Positions 17,999-25,557 of a stretch of 64,000 bases of DNA are shown here, piece by piece. Each line of letters begins with the position of its first letter. Position 1 is the first letter of the stretch. The notes under the pieces are model-generated. The model saw only the letters and a program-made list of their open reading frames with translations, was not told the origin of the DNA and searched no databases. The position numbers and the translations under genes are program-made. Source of the stretch: Acidobacteriota bacterium (lineage in GTDB: Bacteria > Acidobacteriota > Terriglobia > Bryobacterales > Bryobacteraceae); contig CANIVU010000011.1 in the NCBI GenBank assembly GCA_947470805.1, positions 1 through 64,000 of the forward strand. The letters run 5' to 3'.

Positions 17999-19993
17999 CT
18001 AGTTGGGAAGACGCCAGAATTCGTCGAAGATGGTGGCCCAGGCGGGTTCGGGCGTTTCGGTGTCGCCGATTTTCAGGATGGCGATGTCGCCGAGTTTGGG
18101 CATGGAGTAGTCGCTGTGATACTCGCGTTCGTCGATTGTCAGGCCGGAGTTCAAGACCACGTATTTGCGCGGGTTGGCGGGGTTGGGATAGATGAGCGCG
18201 GGGAGGTGGGTGGCGGATGGGTAGGTATTGGGGCCGGCGGTGATTTTTTCGCGGGTCCACTGTATGGGGAGTTTGCTCAGGAGTTTGGCGATTTGGGCGT
18301 TGCTCGATGGGTCGCCGAAGAGGATGAGGTTGTAGTTGGCCAGGTCGTCCTTGGTGACGTCCCTGTCGTCTTTCACGCGCGGGTGAGCGCGGTAGTAGCG
18401 GGCGTAGACGCGGTCGAAGCGAGCGAGGATTTTTTGGGCTTGTTCGTTGGCGGCCTTGTTCCATGGGGTGCCGGTGGGGCGGACTAAGAGGAATGGGCCG
18501 AGGAAGGCGTCGTCGATGGGGCCTTGGAGGGCGTGGGTCTTGTGGTTGGGGGGCAGGGTGCCGAGGCGCCAGGCGTTGTTGAGCTTGGCGAAGTGGAGTT
18601 CGGGAGTGGGGCGGATTTTCACGGTTTGGCCGTCGATCGTCAGTTCTTTGGCGGCGCCCATTTCGCGGAGGGTGAAGTGGGTGAGGTTCTTTGTGTTGAC
18701 GGTGACGTGGGCGCGGATGGCATCGCGACGGGCGAAGAGTTCGGAGCGCTCGTAGTGTTTTTCGAGCGCGTCGACGGTGACCCAGTGGGCGGTGTTGTAG
18801 CGGGTGGTGAAGGTCACGAATTTCACCTCGTCGGGGGAGACGAGGCCGCGGTCGCCGTGCTCTTTCAGGAAGGCGTCGACTTGGGTGCGGACGAGGGGGC
18901 TGATGCTGTGGCCGGTGTTTTCGGAGATGAGGAAGATGGACGGCGTGCCCTTGGCTTTGAGGTTGTTGGGGGTGCCTTCGGACGGATATCCTTCGCGGGC
19001 GAGTTGGGCGCGGACGCGGAGGGAGGATTCGAGTTGGCCGCGGTTCGGTACGCCGGGTTCGGGCGGGAGGCCGGAGGCGCCGGAATCGCTATCGCCATCG
19101 TGGGCGGCGATGGGAATGTTGAACGCGTTCAAAGACCAGTCGAGGATGTTTTCCCAGATGCGGAGGGGACGTTTCTGGTAGTCGGGGAAACCGTCGAGAT
19201 AGGCGCGGCGGGGGTAGGTGCCGGCGCCGATTTCAGCGGCGGCGAAGAAGCTGGGGTATTGGAGGGCGATGTGCCAGGCGCCGGCGCCGCCGAGGGAGAA
19301 GCCGCGGAGGATGATGCGGTTCTTGTCGATCTTGAAGCGGCGGCTGACATCGGCGATGGCTTCGAAGACGTCGACTTCGCCGGCCCAGTGGTTGGCGTTG
19401 TTCCAGCGGCCGTAGCAATCGAGGACGATTTGGCCGTTGTCGGCGGCGGCGTAGGTGAGGCCCTTGTTGGGTTTGGGGAACGTCGCAAGGAAGGTGGATT
19501 CGGTGAGGACCTGGTTGCGGCCGTGGAGCCAGACGTAGAGACGGGCGGGTTTGGCGGGGTCGTAGTTGGGCGGGAGGGTGAGGCCGTAGGGCTGGACGGA
19601 GCCATCGAGGGCGGAGCGGTAGGCGAGGATCTTGCGGCCTTCGGGGGCGGCCCAGGGGGCCTGGCCCTGGGTGAGTTGGCGGGCACGGGCGAGGCCTTCG
19701 TCGAGGACGGTCATCGATTGATCGATACCGGCCTGGGTGAAGAATGTTTGCGGGAACTCGAGGAGGAAGTGGCCGGCTTTGGAGTAGACTTCGACGTCGG
19801 TGAGGTGGTCGGGATTGGGCTTTTTGGCGGCGACGGATTGGAGAAGTTTGTCGAGTTCATCGACCTTGTTTTTGAGGGCGTTGAGCTCTTCGGTTTTCGG
19901 CACGATGGTTGGCGGGGCGGCCTGTTTCTTCTGGGCCGCGGGTTGTGCCAGGAGGACGGGAAGTACTAGGTAAACAAGGGCTAAGGTGCGCAT
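17999..19993 (-). CDS. Large secreted alpha/beta-hydrolase (peptidase/esterase-like)
   Basis: A 664-residue exported protein (signal MRTLALVYLVLPVLLAQP). A short coiled coil follows (ELNALKNKVDELDKLLQSVA). The central alpha/beta-hydrolase domain has LPPNYDPAKPARLYVWLHGRNQ and the nucleophile elbow RGFSLGGAGAWHIAL, a GFSLGG serine near residue 250. A histidine in SENTGHSISP is the probable catalytic base. The C-terminal third (ELTIDGQTVKIRPTPELHFAKL and LILFGDPSSNAQIAKLLSKLP) matches a module often fused to Planctomycete/Solibacter peptidase-like hydrolases. Substrate is unknown. It sits just upstream of the lyase-like gene in the same transcript, consistent with a joint role in polysaccharide breakdown. 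Confidence 0.8.
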   Translation of the reverse strand: MRTLALVYLVLPVLLAQPAAQKKQAAPPTIVPKTEELNALKNKVDELDKLLQSVAAKKPNPDHLTDVEVYSKAGHFLLEFPQTFFTQAGIDQSMTVLDEGLARARQLTQGQAPWAAPEGRKILAYRSALDGSVQPYGLTLPPNYDPAKPARLYVWLHGRNQVLTESTFLATFPKPNKGLTYAAADNGQIVLDCYGRWNNANHWAGEVDVFEAIADVSRRFKIDKNRIILRGFSLGGAGAWHIALQYPSFFAAAEIGAGTYPRRAYLDGFPDYQKRPLRIWENILDWSLNAFNIPIAAHDGDSDSGASGLPPEPGVPNRGQLESSLRVRAQLAREGYPSEGTPNNLKAKGTPSIFLISENTGHSISPLVRTQVDAFLKEHGDRGLVSPDEVKFVTFTTRYNTAHWVTVDALEKHYERSELFARRDAIRAHVTVNTKNLTHFTLREMGAAKELTIDGQTVKIRPTPELHFAKLNNAWRLGTLPPNHKTHALQGPIDDAFLGPFLLVRPTGTPWNKAANEQAQKILARFDRVYARYYRAHPRVKDDRDVTKDDLANYNLILFGDPSSNAQIAKLLSKLPIQWTREKITAGPNTYPSATHLPALIYPNPANPRKYVVLNSGLTIDEREYHSDYSMPKLGDIAILKIGDTETPEPAWATIFDEFWRLPN

Positions 19994-20346
19994 TGATTTC
20001 GCTATTATTTCATCTTGACAGCCCTGAAAAACGGGAGCACACTGCAGTCAGAAGAAGTGGAGATGCAGTAGGAAAAAGATCCTCCCGGGAGGATCGGAAG
20101 TAAGACCCGAAGCAGGAGGTGCTTATCGCATTGACCACCCTTAGTGAGCCTTGGAAAAACGGGGCGGCAGATCGTAGTTCTCGCTAGTACATCTTCGGAC
20201 GTCTATTCAGCGCACAATCTTTGCGCCAGCCTATACAGAGGCAGAGAATGACGGCAACGTAGACGGAAGTCGAGACGCAATGCGATTCAGCCGCCCCGTT
20301 AATAATTTGCGCTCCGTTATCAATTTGGTGGTGTTACGATGCCATC
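19994..20346. other. 353-base divergent intergenic region rich in inverted repeats
   Basis: No coding region is supported here. The left part has a hairpin ACTGCA/TGCAGT (around 20040-20070) and the perfect palindrome GATCCTCCC-GGGAGGATC (20078-20095). AGCAC near 20035 and GTGCT near 20120 could close a three-way junction around both hairpins. The right part is the candidate RNA annotated separately. TTGACA at 20015 resembles a -35 box, but no good -10 follows at normal spacing. The region also holds the promoters of the two divergent genes on either side. Confidence 0.5.
20158..20300 (+). ncRNA. Candidate structured RNA or leader element
   Basis: A 143-base segment can fold into one long irregular rod. 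The closing stem AACGGGGCGGC (20158-20168) pairs perfectly with GCCGCCCCGTT (20290-20300). It continues with GATCG/CGATT, TCTCG/CGAGA, CTTC/GAAG and CGTCTA/TAGACG, separated by asymmetric loops, and ends in small hairpins GCGCA/TGCGC and GCCT/AGGC. The strand is unknown because the fold works on both; plus is chosen because it would be the leader of the PLP-enzyme gene. The shape is compatible with a 6S-like RNA or a cis-regulatory leader. No T-run follows, so it is not a simple terminator. Pairing is visible; function is inferred. Confidence 0.35.
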
Positions 20347-21513
20347 ATGTTTAACCGGCGATGGTTCTTTTCGGCTCTTTCGGCGATGGGCGTGGCGGGG
20401 GCGAAGCCTCGCGGGGTGTACGGGGATTTGGGGCTGCGGCCAATCCTGAATTTCATGGGACCGGTGACGACGGTGGGCGCGTCGAAAATGTGGCCGGAGA
20501 TCCAGGCGGTGATGGCGGAAGCGGCCAAGGATTTCGCGGTGTTGGAAGAGGTGAAGGACGCCGTTGGGGAACGGCTGGCGAAGCTATGCGGGACGGAGGC
20601 GGCGCTGGTTACGTCGGGCACGTGCGGGGCGATTTCGTTGGGGACGTATGCGTGTTTGACGGGGACCGATACGGCGAAGGTGCAGCGGCTGCCGGACCTG
20701 ACGGGGATGAAAACGGAAGTGGTGATTCAGAAGCCGCACCGGAACGGGTACGACCATTCGGTGCGCAGTGCGGGCGTGAAGATTGTGGACGTGGATTCGC
20801 GGGATTCGCTGGTGAACGCGCTGGGTCCGCAGACGGCTATGATTTATTATTTGGGCGGGACGCGCGGCGATTGGGCGTGGGAGACGCCGGTGCCGTTAGC
20901 GGAATGCGTGGCGATTGCGAAGAAGGCGGGGGTGCCGGTGTTGATTGACGCGGCGAATCTGCTGCCGTCGTGGGATAACATTCCGCGGGTGGCGGCGACG
21001 GGCGTGGACCTGATTGCGTTCAGCGGCGGGAAACATATTCGCGGGCCGCAGAGCACGGGGGTGTTGGCGGGGCGGAAGGATTTGCTGCGGGCGGCGTGGC
21101 TGAATTCGAGTCCGCATTCGGATTCGAACGGGCGGGCGATGAAGGTGAACAAGGAGGAGATGATCGGGCTGTTGGCGGCGATGGAGAAGTACGCCAAGTT
21201 GGACTTTGCGGCGATGGACCGGGAGTATGCGCGGCAGGCGGATTGGGTGATGGGGGAGTTGAAGAAATCGGGTTTGACGGTGGAGAAGGCGCGGTTTGAA
21301 CGGGGGCGGAAGGTGCACCGGGTGATTGCGAATTGGGATGAGGGTGGGCGCGGGTTGACGTCGGCTGCGGTGGTGAAGAAGTTGATGGACGGGGAGCCGC
21401 GGATTGCGGCGTTGAGCGGGCCGGAGGGGAAGGGAATTGAGCTGACGTTTATGATGAACGAGCCGGGGGAGGAGAAGATTGTGGCTCGGCGGATGCGGGA
21501 GATTTTCGGGTAA
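20347..21513 (+). CDS. SelA-like PLP-dependent enzyme with N-terminal signal
   Basis: A 388-residue fold-type I PLP enzyme of the SelA-like/aminotransferase class V group. Motifs are a phosphate-binding GTCGAISLGTYACLTG, an aspartate in VPVLIDAANLLPSWDN, and the Schiff-base lysine in FSGGKHIRGPQSTG near residue 229. Relatives include D-glucosaminate-6-phosphate ammonia lyase and uncharacterised proteins related to selenocysteine synthase. The unusual feature is the N-terminus MFNRRWFFSALSAMGVAGA, a twin-arginine-like signal, which would export a PLP enzyme. It overlaps antisense with the tail of the peroxiredoxin pseudogene. The reaction is not known. Confidence 0.8.
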   Translation: MFNRRWFFSALSAMGVAGAKPRGVYGDLGLRPILNFMGPVTTVGASKMWPEIQAVMAEAAKDFAVLEEVKDAVGERLAKLCGTEAALVTSGTCGAISLGTYACLTGTDTAKVQRLPDLTGMKTEVVIQKPHRNGYDHSVRSAGVKIVDVDSRDSLVNALGPQTAMIYYLGGTRGDWAWETPVPLAECVAIAKKAGVPVLIDAANLLPSWDNIPRVAATGVDLIAFSGGKHIRGPQSTGVLAGRKDLLRAAWLNSSPHSDSNGRAMKVNKEEMIGLLAAMEKYAKLDFAAMDREYARQADWVMGELKKSGLTVEKARFERGRKVHRVIANWDEGGRGLTSAAVVKKLMDGEPRIAALSGPEGKGIELTFMMNEPGEEKIVARRMREIFG

Positions 21514-21925
21514 GGGGACCGCGCCGGAGTGGGGGCGGTCCCGGAGGGCGTTGGTGCTTGCCGGCGAGACGGCTGCAGGCGGTGGCGGCGCCGGTGATAT
21601 CGACGGCGGCTTTGCCTTCTTCGATGAACTGGATTTTGCCGGCTTTGTCGACGACGAAGGTGGCGCGGTTGGCAACGCCCGAGGGCATCAGGATGCCGTA
21701 GGCTTTGGAGACGTTGCGATCGCGGAAATCGCTGAGCATGGGGAAGGTGGCGTTGGTCTGTTCGGCGAACACTTTCTGGGAGGGGGAGTTGTCGGTGGAG
21801 ACGCCGAAGACCTGCGTGTCGGCCCCTTCAAACTTGGCGATGCTGGCGCCGTAGGCCTTCATTTCATTGGTGCAACCGCCGGTGAACGCGGCCGGGTACG
21901 ACGTTCATCTTCCGATAGCTTCAGA
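21449..21925 (-). pseudogene. Decayed peroxiredoxin (AhpC/TSA family)
   Basis: The stretch 21557-21862 encodes a recognisable peroxiredoxin C-terminal part (FGVSTDNSPSQKVFAEQ, FPMLSDF, FVVDKAGKIQFIEEG). Reading upstream in frame gives YPAAFTGGCTNEM, the active-site cysteine loop (about 21865-21900). The preceding strand is broken: SYRKMNVV lies in a different frame (about 21897-21920) with a TGA just before it, so roughly ten bases coding the expected 'xLAF' residues appear deleted. At the 3' end the normal stop after SRLAGK is lost, and the frame runs ~35 residues into the antisense of the PLP-enzyme gene. The ATG at 21862 lies after the catalytic cysteine, so no active product is expected. 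Confidence 0.75.
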
Positions 21926-22035
21926 GCCTCTCTTCAGTGGTGGTGGGGCCGGTTCGTGCGGGCTGCTGCGCCTGGGTGAAGAGGGCGCCTTCCGCTGAGA
22001 TCAGTGTGATGGGTGAGCAGCGTTTTATCGTGTGG

Positions 22036-22590
22036 CTATGGGTTGACCAGCTTGCCTTCGCCGCTGATGGTGATTTCGACTTTGTCATCCACCTTGAGCA
22101 GGAAGGTGCTGGGACTTTTCATGCCCCAGGCGACGTAGAGGATGGTAAAGGTGGCGGTGAATTTGGCGGAGTCCGGGGCGGCTTCGACTTTGGCGGGGAT
22201 GGTGATTTCGTGGGTTGTGCCGTGGATTTTGAAGGAGCCGTGGAGCTGGACGGTAGACGTGCCGGAGGGGGCGAGCTTGCCTTCAACGCGGTCCGGGGTG
22301 AACGAGATGACGGGGAACTTGGCGCTTTCTAGGACGTTCTTGTGCATACGGCCGTCGCGGGAGCCGTTGCCGCTTTCGCCGCTGGGGGCGTCGACGAGGA
22401 GTTCACCGGAGGCTTTGCCGCCGGCGGGGTCGAAGCGGATTGCGCCGGACTTGAACTTGAACGTGCCGTGGACGGTGTGGAGGGTGCCGCCGAGGGTCCA
22501 GTGGACCTCGGTTTTGGCGGGGTCGAGCGAGAGCTGTTTTTCCTGGGCAGTGAGGCCGAGGGAGAGAAGTGCGAGAAGGAGAGTGCGCAT
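22036..22590 (-). CDS. YceI family lipid-binding-like secreted protein
   Basis: A 184-residue protein with a signal peptide (MRTLLLALLSLGLTAQE) and a YceI-type lipocalin-like barrel: DPAKTEVHWTLGGTLHTVHGTF at the start, KFPVISFTPDRVEGKL in the middle and HGTTHEITIPAKVEA, VAWGMKSPSTFLLKVDDKVEITISGEG at the end. Known YceI proteins bind polyisoprenoid chains or fatty acids. It lies 13 bases after the stop of the FAD oxidoreductase of the type III PKS cluster on the same strand, so it may carry or protect a lipid-like product or precursor; this link is inferred. Confidence 0.88.
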   Translation of the reverse strand: MRTLLLALLSLGLTAQEKQLSLDPAKTEVHWTLGGTLHTVHGTFKFKSGAIRFDPAGGKASGELLVDAPSGESGNGSRDGRMHKNVLESAKFPVISFTPDRVEGKLAPSGTSTVQLHGSFKIHGTTHEITIPAKVEAAPDSAKFTATFTILYVAWGMKSPSTFLLKVDDKVEITISGEGKLVNP

Positions 22591-22603
22591 AGTTTCCTTA
22601 TGT

Positions 22604-23707
22604 TTAGCCGATTAGCATTTGCCAGCCCAGGGTGACTGTGGACATGGCGAGGGCGAGCGGGGGGATGGCGCCGACGTGGGCGGCGAGCATGTCGGCGAAG
22701 ATGCCGGGTCGGGCCGACATGGCGCGGATGGCGCGTTGGCGGAGGGCGGCGCGGCCGTCGAGCATGAGCATCAATTCGGCCATAACGGCGGGGCGGCGGG
22801 CGACGCGGCGGTGATGGGCCTGGTAGTTGGCGAGGGCCCCGGTGGCCAAGGCGGCGGCGAGCGCGACCGATTGTTGGAAGGCCAGACAGAGGCCGTCGCC
22901 GGTGATGGCGTCGACGGAACCGGAGGCATCGCCGACGAGCGCGATGTTGCCGCGATAGATGCGGCGCAGGCGGCGGGAGGCGGAGACGGCGCCGCGTTCG
23001 ATGGAGCTGGGCTGGGCGCTTTTCAGGCGGGCCATGACGGCGGGGAAATCCGGCAGAGCGGTATCGAGGCGCATGTGCGGATCCTTCGAGATGAGGGCGA
23101 CGCAGACTTCGTCCTGGGCGACGGGGGTGACGTAGATTTGCGCGTTGCGGCCCCAGTAGATCTCCATGAACTCACTCCATGGGCGGACGCGGTAGTGGCG
23201 GCGAAAGCCGTAGCGGGTTCGGCGTTGGAAGAAGTGATTGAGGCCTGCCCACTGGCGGACGAGCGAGTGGCTGCCATCGGCGCCGACGATCCAGCGGGCG
23301 GCGATCTTGCTGCCGGCGAGGTGGACGGTGTTGCCGGCGATGCCGGTGACGGGGGTGTTCCAGAGGAGTTTGGCGCCGGCGGATTCGGCGTGTTGTTCCA
23401 TGACGGAGTGGAGCAGGGTGCGGCGCATGCCGATGCCGGCGCCGGAGGGGAAATCGGCGCAGACGGTGGTATCGAGATCGGCAAAGCGGATGCCGCGGAA
23501 GGGGAATGACGGGGCGGAGGAGAGGTCGATGCCCAGTTCGGCGAGGGCGGCGCGGCCATCGGGCATGAGTCCTTCGCCGCAGGCTTTATCGATGGGTGGG
23601 CGGGCGCCGTCGGCCACGATGACGGACAGGCCTCGGCGGCGGGCGGCGACGGCGGTGGCGAGGCCGGCGGGGCCGCCGCCGATGATGAGGACGTCTGTGT
23701 CTACCAT
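22604..23707 (-). CDS. FAD-dependent oxidoreductase (geranylgeranyl-reductase/monooxygenase-like)
   Basis: A 367-residue flavoprotein. The start at 23707 gives MVDTDVLIIGGGPAGLATAVAARRRG, a clean Rossmann dinucleotide motif, and overlaps the PKS stop by seven bases; the longer upstream frame is only antisense/overlap of the PKS gene. KACGEGLMPDGR follows, characteristic of the geranylgeranyl reductase-like subgroup. ALVGDASGSVDAITGDGL is the second FAD-binding motif. A hydrophobic C-terminus (LALAMSTVTLGWQMLIG) may attach to membrane. Oxidoreductases of this kind often sit beside bacterial type III PKS genes, where they probably hydroxylate or oxidise the aromatic product. Confidence 0.87.
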   Translation of the reverse strand: MVDTDVLIIGGGPAGLATAVAARRRGLSVIVADGARPPIDKACGEGLMPDGRAALAELGIDLSSAPSFPFRGIRFADLDTTVCADFPSGAGIGMRRTLLHSVMEQHAESAGAKLLWNTPVTGIAGNTVHLAGSKIAARWIVGADGSHSLVRQWAGLNHFFQRRTRYGFRRHYRVRPWSEFMEIYWGRNAQIYVTPVAQDEVCVALISKDPHMRLDTALPDFPAVMARLKSAQPSSIERGAVSASRRLRRIYRGNIALVGDASGSVDAITGDGLCLAFQQSVALAAALATGALANYQAHHRRVARRPAVMAELMLMLDGRAALRQRAIRAMSARPGIFADMLAAHVGAIPPLALAMSTVTLGWQMLIG

Positions 23708-24753
23708 CGCAACAGCACCAATTCCGAGCAGAAGCCGGGACCCATGGCGGCGAGGACGCTGAGCGTGCCCGGGGTGGGGCGGCGGTGTTCCATCACCTCT
23801 TCTAACACGCAGAGGACAGAGGCCGAGGAGAGGTTGCCCTGTTTGCGGAGGCAGTCCCAGGAGACCTGCAATTCGCCGTTTCGCAGGCCGAGCGAGGCTT
23901 CGGTGGCTTCCAGCACTGCCGGGCCGCCGGTGTGCAGAATCCAACTACCGACTTCGGCACGGGAGAGGTGCATGTCGGCGAGGAAGGCGTCGAGTTCGAC
24001 GGCCAGATGCTTGCGCACCATCTCCGGCACTTCGCGGGTGAGTACGATCTGAAAGCCTTTTTCGGAGACGTCCCAGCCCATGACGTGTTCGGTATTGGGG
24101 AAGAACACGGAGCGGGTGGCGAGGATCTTTGGGCCCTGGGCAGGGGGGCAATCGGCACCGGCGACGATGACGGCAGCGGCACCATCGCCGAAGAGGCCGG
24201 AGGAGATGATGTTGGCGACGGAGAGGTCGTCGCGTTGGAGGGTGAGCGAACAGGTTTCGACGGAGACGAGGGCGGCGTACTGTTTCGGATAGGCCTTGAC
24301 GTAATCGGCGGCGCGGGCGATGCCAGCGGCCCCGGCGACGCAGCCGAGGCCGAAGATTGGCATGCGGCGGATGCGCGGGGAGAGGCTCATGCGGTTGATG
24401 AGGCGGGCGTCAATGGACGGGCTGGCGACGCCGGAGATGGAGACGAAGAAGAGGGCGCCGAGTTCGGCGGGATCGACGTTGGCGCGGGTGGCGGCGGTAG
24501 TTAGCGCCTGCTGGCCGAGGTCGACGGCGACATCGATCCAAACGTCGTTGGCTTCGCCCCAGGTGTTCAGGTCCAGGTACTTTTCCATGGGCATGGCCAG
24601 GTGGCGGCCATCGACGCCGACGCCGCGGTGGAAGTGCGTCAGCACGCGCGGGTTTTCGAGCTTGTCGCCCCAGTAGGACTGGAAGGCGGCGAGGAGGGTT
24701 TCCTGCGGGTAATAGAGGGGCGGGAAGGCGCTGGCGGCGCTGGCAATTTGCAT
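23701..24753 (-). CDS. Type III polyketide synthase (chalcone/stilbene synthase-like)
   Basis: A 350-residue homodimeric-type ketosynthase that extends an acyl-CoA starter with malonyl-CoA units. The catalytic triad is visible: Cys in FGLGCVAGAAGIARA (about residue 150), His in WILHTGGPAVLEA (about 290) and Asn in CLRKQGNLSSASVL (about 320). GLFGDGAAAVIV and MGPGFCSELVLL are further family landmarks. It overlaps the FAD oxidoreductase by seven bases and lies six bases after the preceding gene, so it belongs to a four- to five-gene operon. Products of related bacterial enzymes are alkylresorcinols, pyrones or phloroglucinols; starter and chain length cannot be read from the sequence. Confidence 0.93.
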   Translation of the reverse strand: MQIASAASAFPPLYYPQETLLAAFQSYWGDKLENPRVLTHFHRGVGVDGRHLAMPMEKYLDLNTWGEANDVWIDVAVDLGQQALTTAATRANVDPAELGALFFVSISGVASPSIDARLINRMSLSPRIRRMPIFGLGCVAGAAGIARAADYVKAYPKQYAALVSVETCSLTLQRDDLSVANIISSGLFGDGAAAVIVAGADCPPAQGPKILATRSVFFPNTEHVMGWDVSEKGFQIVLTREVPEMVRKHLAVELDAFLADMHLSRAEVGSWILHTGGPAVLEATEASLGLRNGELQVSWDCLRKQGNLSSASVLCVLEEVMEHRRPTPGTLSVLAAMGPGFCSELVLLRW

Positions 24754-24759
24754 GATGGG

Positions 24760-25551
24760 TTATCGCAGGCGGCTGCGCTCCTGGGCGTAGAGGCGGTTCT
24801 GGGGGAACTCGGCGATGAGCCAATCGAGGAGGGCTTTGGCGCGGGGCGTGTCGTTATCGCGGAGGGCGGCGACGGCCTGGAGGAGCTTGGCGAAGGGGAG
24901 GAGGTAGCGGCCCTTTTCGGCGGCGTTGGCGAGTTGGCGGAGGCCTTCGTCCTTGTCGGTGCGGGCGCCGGTTAAGCGCAGGACCCAGCGGACGGGCATG
25001 GGCTTTTGGCTGAGCATGTAGTTTTCGGTGCCGACGGCGACATAGGCGTCGTAACAGGCGGGGCTCTGTTGCAAAAGTTGTTCGGCACGGAGGCGGCCGG
25101 CCTTCATTTCGCGGAGGGAATCGAGGTAGTTCTTTTCGACGAGGCCGAGGTAATCGGCATGGAGGCCGCGGCGGAGCACGTCGGCGAAGAGCGCGTCGGG
25201 GTCCTTGGGATTGGCGAGGAGCGCTTTTGTGATGAGCTGTTCGCTACGGGAGAGGGCGGCGAGGAACTGCAGTTTCACGGCTGGGTCGGGGCTGGGTTTT
25301 TTGCCTTGGAAGAAGCCGGTGTCGTCGGTGAAGAACTCGGCTTGGAGGATGCGGAGGCGGTCGAATTCGGCGAAGAGGTAGGCGGCGGCGTCGGCGACGG
25401 GGCCGAGGGGATCGGCGGGGTGGGAGCGTTGCCAATCGGCGAAGGTGACGTGGGCCTGGGCGAACTGCAGGTTGTACATCTGGCGGAAGCCGTGGTCGAC
25501 GAGCGTGGGCGCGGAGGTGAGGCCGCAGGCGAGGAGGAGGGAAAAGAGCAT
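24760..25551 (-). CDS. Small TPR-like secreted protein in the type III PKS cluster
   Basis: A 263-residue helical protein of unknown function. The N-terminus MLFSLLLACGLTSAP is a short hydrophobic leader with a lipobox-like LLAC, although the cysteine at position 9 is unusually early. The rest reads as tetratricopeptide-like helices (FRQMYNLQFAQAHVTFADWQRSHP, SEQLITKALLANPKDPDALFADVLRRG, GLRQLANAAEKGRYLLPFAKLLQAVAALRD). An in-frame stop lies two codons before the ATG, so no longer form is possible. It is placed between the aminotransferase and the PKS with 6-base spacers, so it is probably coupled to their expression. Confidence 0.65.
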   Translation of the reverse strand: MLFSLLLACGLTSAPTLVDHGFRQMYNLQFAQAHVTFADWQRSHPADPLGPVADAAAYLFAEFDRLRILQAEFFTDDTGFFQGKKPSPDPAVKLQFLAALSRSEQLITKALLANPKDPDALFADVLRRGLHADYLGLVEKNYLDSLREMKAGRLRAEQLLQQSPACYDAYVAVGTENYMLSQKPMPVRWVLRLTGARTDKDEGLRQLANAAEKGRYLLPFAKLLQAVAALRDNDTPRAKALLDWLIAEFPQNRLYAQERSRLR

Positions 25552-25557
25552 TGGCGG

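Noticed and set aside
18524-19969. 481-residue plus-strand open frame
   Set aside because: Antisense shadow of the secreted hydrolase on the minus strand; glycine/valine-rich with no motif or ribosome site.
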